From Bacteroidota bacterium (lineage in GTDB: Bacteria; Bacteroidota; Bacteroidia; Bacteroidales; UBA4417), in NCBI GenBank assembly GCA_020048595.1, contig JAIFMH010000007.1:1-8252 (forward strand): a stretch of 8,252 bases of DNA, read 5' to 3'. Shown in pieces: positions 6,763 through 8,252 of this stretch (its first letter is position 1; every line of letters starts with the position of its first letter). A model generated the notes under the pieces. The model was not told the origin of the DNA. It saw only the letters and a list, made by a program, of their open reading frames with translations, and did no database searches. Position numbers and translations under genes: made by a program.

Positions 6763-6888
6763 ACCTTTAGCTCACGCGGTGCACTGAGCTTGCCGAAGTG
6801 AACACCTTTAAATAAAACTAATTAAGATGTGAGTAACCTAGCGAAGCGATTTCATTAACACCTTTGAAATCAATTAAGACGTTAATAA
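6763..6888. repeat. Insert within repeat copy 3, with REP-like hairpin
   Basis: This segment is missing from copies 1 and 2. At 6778-6806 GGTG and CACT pair with AGTG and CACC (4 bp, an AA bulge on the right arm, then 4 bp more) around an 11-nt loop. The core GCACTGAGCTTGCCGAAGTG resembles short palindromic repeats scattered through many bacterial genomes (recalled, not searched). No reading frame or transposase is present. Confidence 0.6.
6801..6881 (+). repeat. Pair of diverged direct repeats inside the insert
   Basis: AACACCTTTAAAT...AATTAAGATG (6801-6829) and AACACCTTTGAAAT...AATTAAGACG (6857-6881) are two copies of one short sequence, the second shorter by about 4 nt. A third partial match, AACCTTTAG, is at the left boundary of the insert (6762-6770). 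This suggests the insert grew in steps or is a cluster of short interspersed repeats. Confidence 0.6.
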
Positions 6889-6919
6889 TTCCATCTGACC
6901 CATAAAAAAAAATAAACAC

Positions 6920-8252
6920 ATGAAATATCTTCTGCTGCTCATTCTCTTTCTAAATATTACTGTTTTTTCTTTCGCTCAGCCCGATGAAATAAAACGCATT
7001 ATGGCAAAAGAAAAAACCGGCGAAGACCTTACTGAGGCCGAAGAGGCTACTATGGAAAAATGGTTCGACGAGATGGATAAAAAAATGGAACAGCAGTCAA
7101 ATTCCAACGGTAAGCAGGGTTCAGCTAATATTGGGGTGAAAAAACCGGAATGTCCGCCAGCCGCAAAGGTTCCGTTTAAGGTTGTTGATCTTACCCGCGA
7201 AAGCTATATTGCCATGGCTAAAGGGCTTATGGCGGTTTATGGGCCAAAGTCCGGCGACTTGCCTGGTTTGAAAAAGTTGTTGGAGACTTCCGAAAAACCT
7301 ACTGATGGAGCCGATATGGGAGCCATGTTCAGGATTGCCGGTGCCGGTTCAGCCTCTATTTATGCGGCTTCGTGGAGCGCCACTCAAAAACCCGACGATA
7401 TACTTACCGCTAACAACCTGGGTGTTGCCTTAAAGGATATGGGCGAATATACCAAAGGCATTCAGGTGCTACGCTATGCCGACAAACTTAAACCCAATAT
7501 AGCACTTATCATTCTAAATATGGGATGGGTGTATCGCGAAATGGGATACCCGGTTCAGGCAAAGCAGATGTTCGAAAAAGCCTTAAAAGCAGCTCCCGAA
7601 ATGACATCTCCTTACCTGGGTTTAGGGCTCATTGCCAAATGTGAAGGCAATAACATAAAGGCGGAAGAGTATTTGAGAAAGGCTCTGGCCGAAAATTATT
7701 CCGCAGTAGGGTTTGCGGCTTATAAGCAGGCAAAAGCCGCGCAGCCTCCTAAGACGGAAGGCGACCAGGGAAAGCCGCTCACAAACGAGAAAGGGGAAGC
7801 CGGCGAAGTGGAAGTTCCTGAAATGCCTGTGTATGAACAAATGGAACGCACCGCATCTCAAAAAGAGCAGGTTCAGAACTATATGAACAGGCTCGACTCT
7901 CGTATGCAACGATTGATTGATGAATACAATTCAGTACTGGCGGTCGTAAAAAAACAACAGGAAAAAGCACTGAAAGATTCTGATAATTCCATGGTTTTCA
8001 AGCGTGATTTTGCCATGGAACTGATGCAATTTCAGGATGTAACAGAACTCCTTTTTGGCGAAAACAGCAATTACGGCAAAGCAATAACGAATGGTGGCAA
8101 GCTGCTTGAGCAAAATACAATCTTTCTAGAAAAAGACCTGCCTGCCATGCAGCAGCATATGGAAAAGGTTTTACGCCTGCAGGATCAGCTCCTCAAACTC
8201 TATGAAGACTTGACGGCTTGCGGCGATAATGAAGTTTGCCAGAATAAAGTAA
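6920..8252 (+). CDS. Exported TPR protein, 3' end beyond the window
   Basis: The frame is open from ATG at 6920 to the right edge (444 codons, no stop seen). A signal peptide (1 to about 19, VFSFAQ) is followed by a charged helical stretch (21-60) and a linker with PECPP (76-80). Residues 89-157 include an Ala/Gly-rich helical part. Three consecutive 34-residue tetratricopeptide repeats occupy about 160-193, 194-227 and 228-261; typical positions are visible, such as NNLGVALKDMGEY, NMGWVYREMGY and GLGLIAKCEGN, each followed by A-x-x-x-hydrophobic helix B. A Lys/Glu/Pro linker (268-300) leads to a helical, probably coiled-coil region (305-350) and further helices, with Cys434 and Cys440 near the edge. 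TPRs mediate protein contacts, so a periplasmic scaffold role is likely; the partner is unknown. Translation starts at the end of repeat copy 3. Confidence 0.9.
   Translation, partial: MKYLLLLILFLNITVFSFAQPDEIKRIMAKEKTGEDLTEAEEATMEKWFDEMDKKMEQQSNSNGKQGSANIGVKKPECPPAAKVPFKVVDLTRESYIAMAKGLMAVYGPKSGDLPGLKKLLETSEKPTDGADMGAMFRIAGAGSASIYAASWSATQKPDDILTANNLGVALKDMGEYTKGIQVLRYADKLKPNIALIILNMGWVYREMGYPVQAKQMFEKALKAAPEMTSPYLGLGLIAKCEGNNIKAEEYLRKALAENYSAVGFAAYKQAKAAQPPKTEGDQGKPLTNEKGEAGEVEVPEMPVYEQMERTASQKEQVQNYMNRLDSRMQRLIDEYNSVLAVVKKQQEKALKDSDNSMVFKRDFAMELMQFQDVTELLFGENSNYGKAITNGGKLLEQNTIFLEKDLPAMQQHMEKVLRLQDQLLKLYEDLTACGDNEVCQNKV

Larger units (their letters stand above)
6707..6919 (+). repeat. Leader repeat, copy 3, interrupted (213 nt), abutting the start codon at 6920
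   Basis: The left part, 6707-6762, matches the first part of copies 1 and 2; the right part, about 6889-6919 (TTCCATCTGACCC, A-run, AATAAACAC), matches their ends. The two are separated by about 126 nt absent from the other copies. The small frame (6707-6748) reads MKRTMTINCCTER then TAG. One extra A relative to copies 1 and 2 turns their TGA into TAG at the same codon. CCATG (6717-6721) pairs with CATGG (6755-6759). The copy ends directly at the ATG of the TPR gene. Confidence 0.88.

Noticed and set aside
7622..8113. Minus-strand open frames opposite the TPR gene
   Set aside because: The + strand frame is continuous and shows three clear TPR units; the reverse frames have low-complexity, unrecognisable translations.
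1700..8230. Possible distant similarity between the C-terminal parts of the 953 coiled-coil protein and the TPR protein
   Set aside because: Both have a 'lPa...le.l' helical stretch, but helical, charged sequences align by chance; it needs a profile comparison before it can be claimed.

Overview
The window reads as accessory chromosomal DNA of a member of the Bacteroidota. This is an inference from the A+T-rich leaders with no Shine-Dalgarno sequence, the many MKxx...AQ Sec signal peptides, a Bacteroidota-style FN3-like domain, and exported LRR, TPR and DUF4412-like proteins. There is no rRNA, tRNA, CRISPR array or transposase. Every credible gene is on the + strand, and every gene whose N-terminus lies in the window encodes a protein with a Sec signal peptide or lipobox. 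This is therefore a block of cell-envelope or periplasmic proteins, with no recognisable enzyme.

Layout. Positions 1-665 hold the 3' part of a gene whose product matches, along its whole visible length, the C-terminal 60% of the protein at 2957-4111. After a 287-nt gap comes a compact cluster: a secreted helical/coiled-coil protein (953-1993), a secreted leucine-rich-repeat protein (2046-2960), and the second paralogue (2957-4111), which overlaps the LRR gene by ATGA. That paralogue joins a probable CsgG/LpoB-like N-terminal domain to a cysteine-containing C-terminal domain that I do not recognise. It is followed by a lipoprotein with a methionine-rich LolA/DUF4412-like body (4181-4825) and a small single-domain FN3-like exported protein (4945-5337).

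From about 5500 on the architecture changes. Two head-to-tail copies of a repeat of about 92 nt (5504-5594 and 5595-5688) run directly into the start codon of an unrecognised 334-aa exported protein (5689-6693). A third copy (6707-6919), split by about 126 nt of other repetitive DNA that includes a REP-like hairpin, runs directly into the start codon of an exported TPR protein (6920 to the window end, incomplete). Each copy starts with ATGAAACG, opens a 13-codon reading frame closed by a stop at the same codon, contains nested inverted repeats, and ends in A-rich sequence plus ACAC immediately before an ATGAAA. This shared leader, with possible leader peptides or a structured RNA, is the most unusual feature of the window.

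How the genes may work together is inference only. The CsgG-like, LRR, coiled-coil, TPR and lipoprotein products fit a periplasmic or outer-membrane assembly built from protein-protein interaction modules. The paralogue at the left edge suggests that the module continues upstream or was duplicated.
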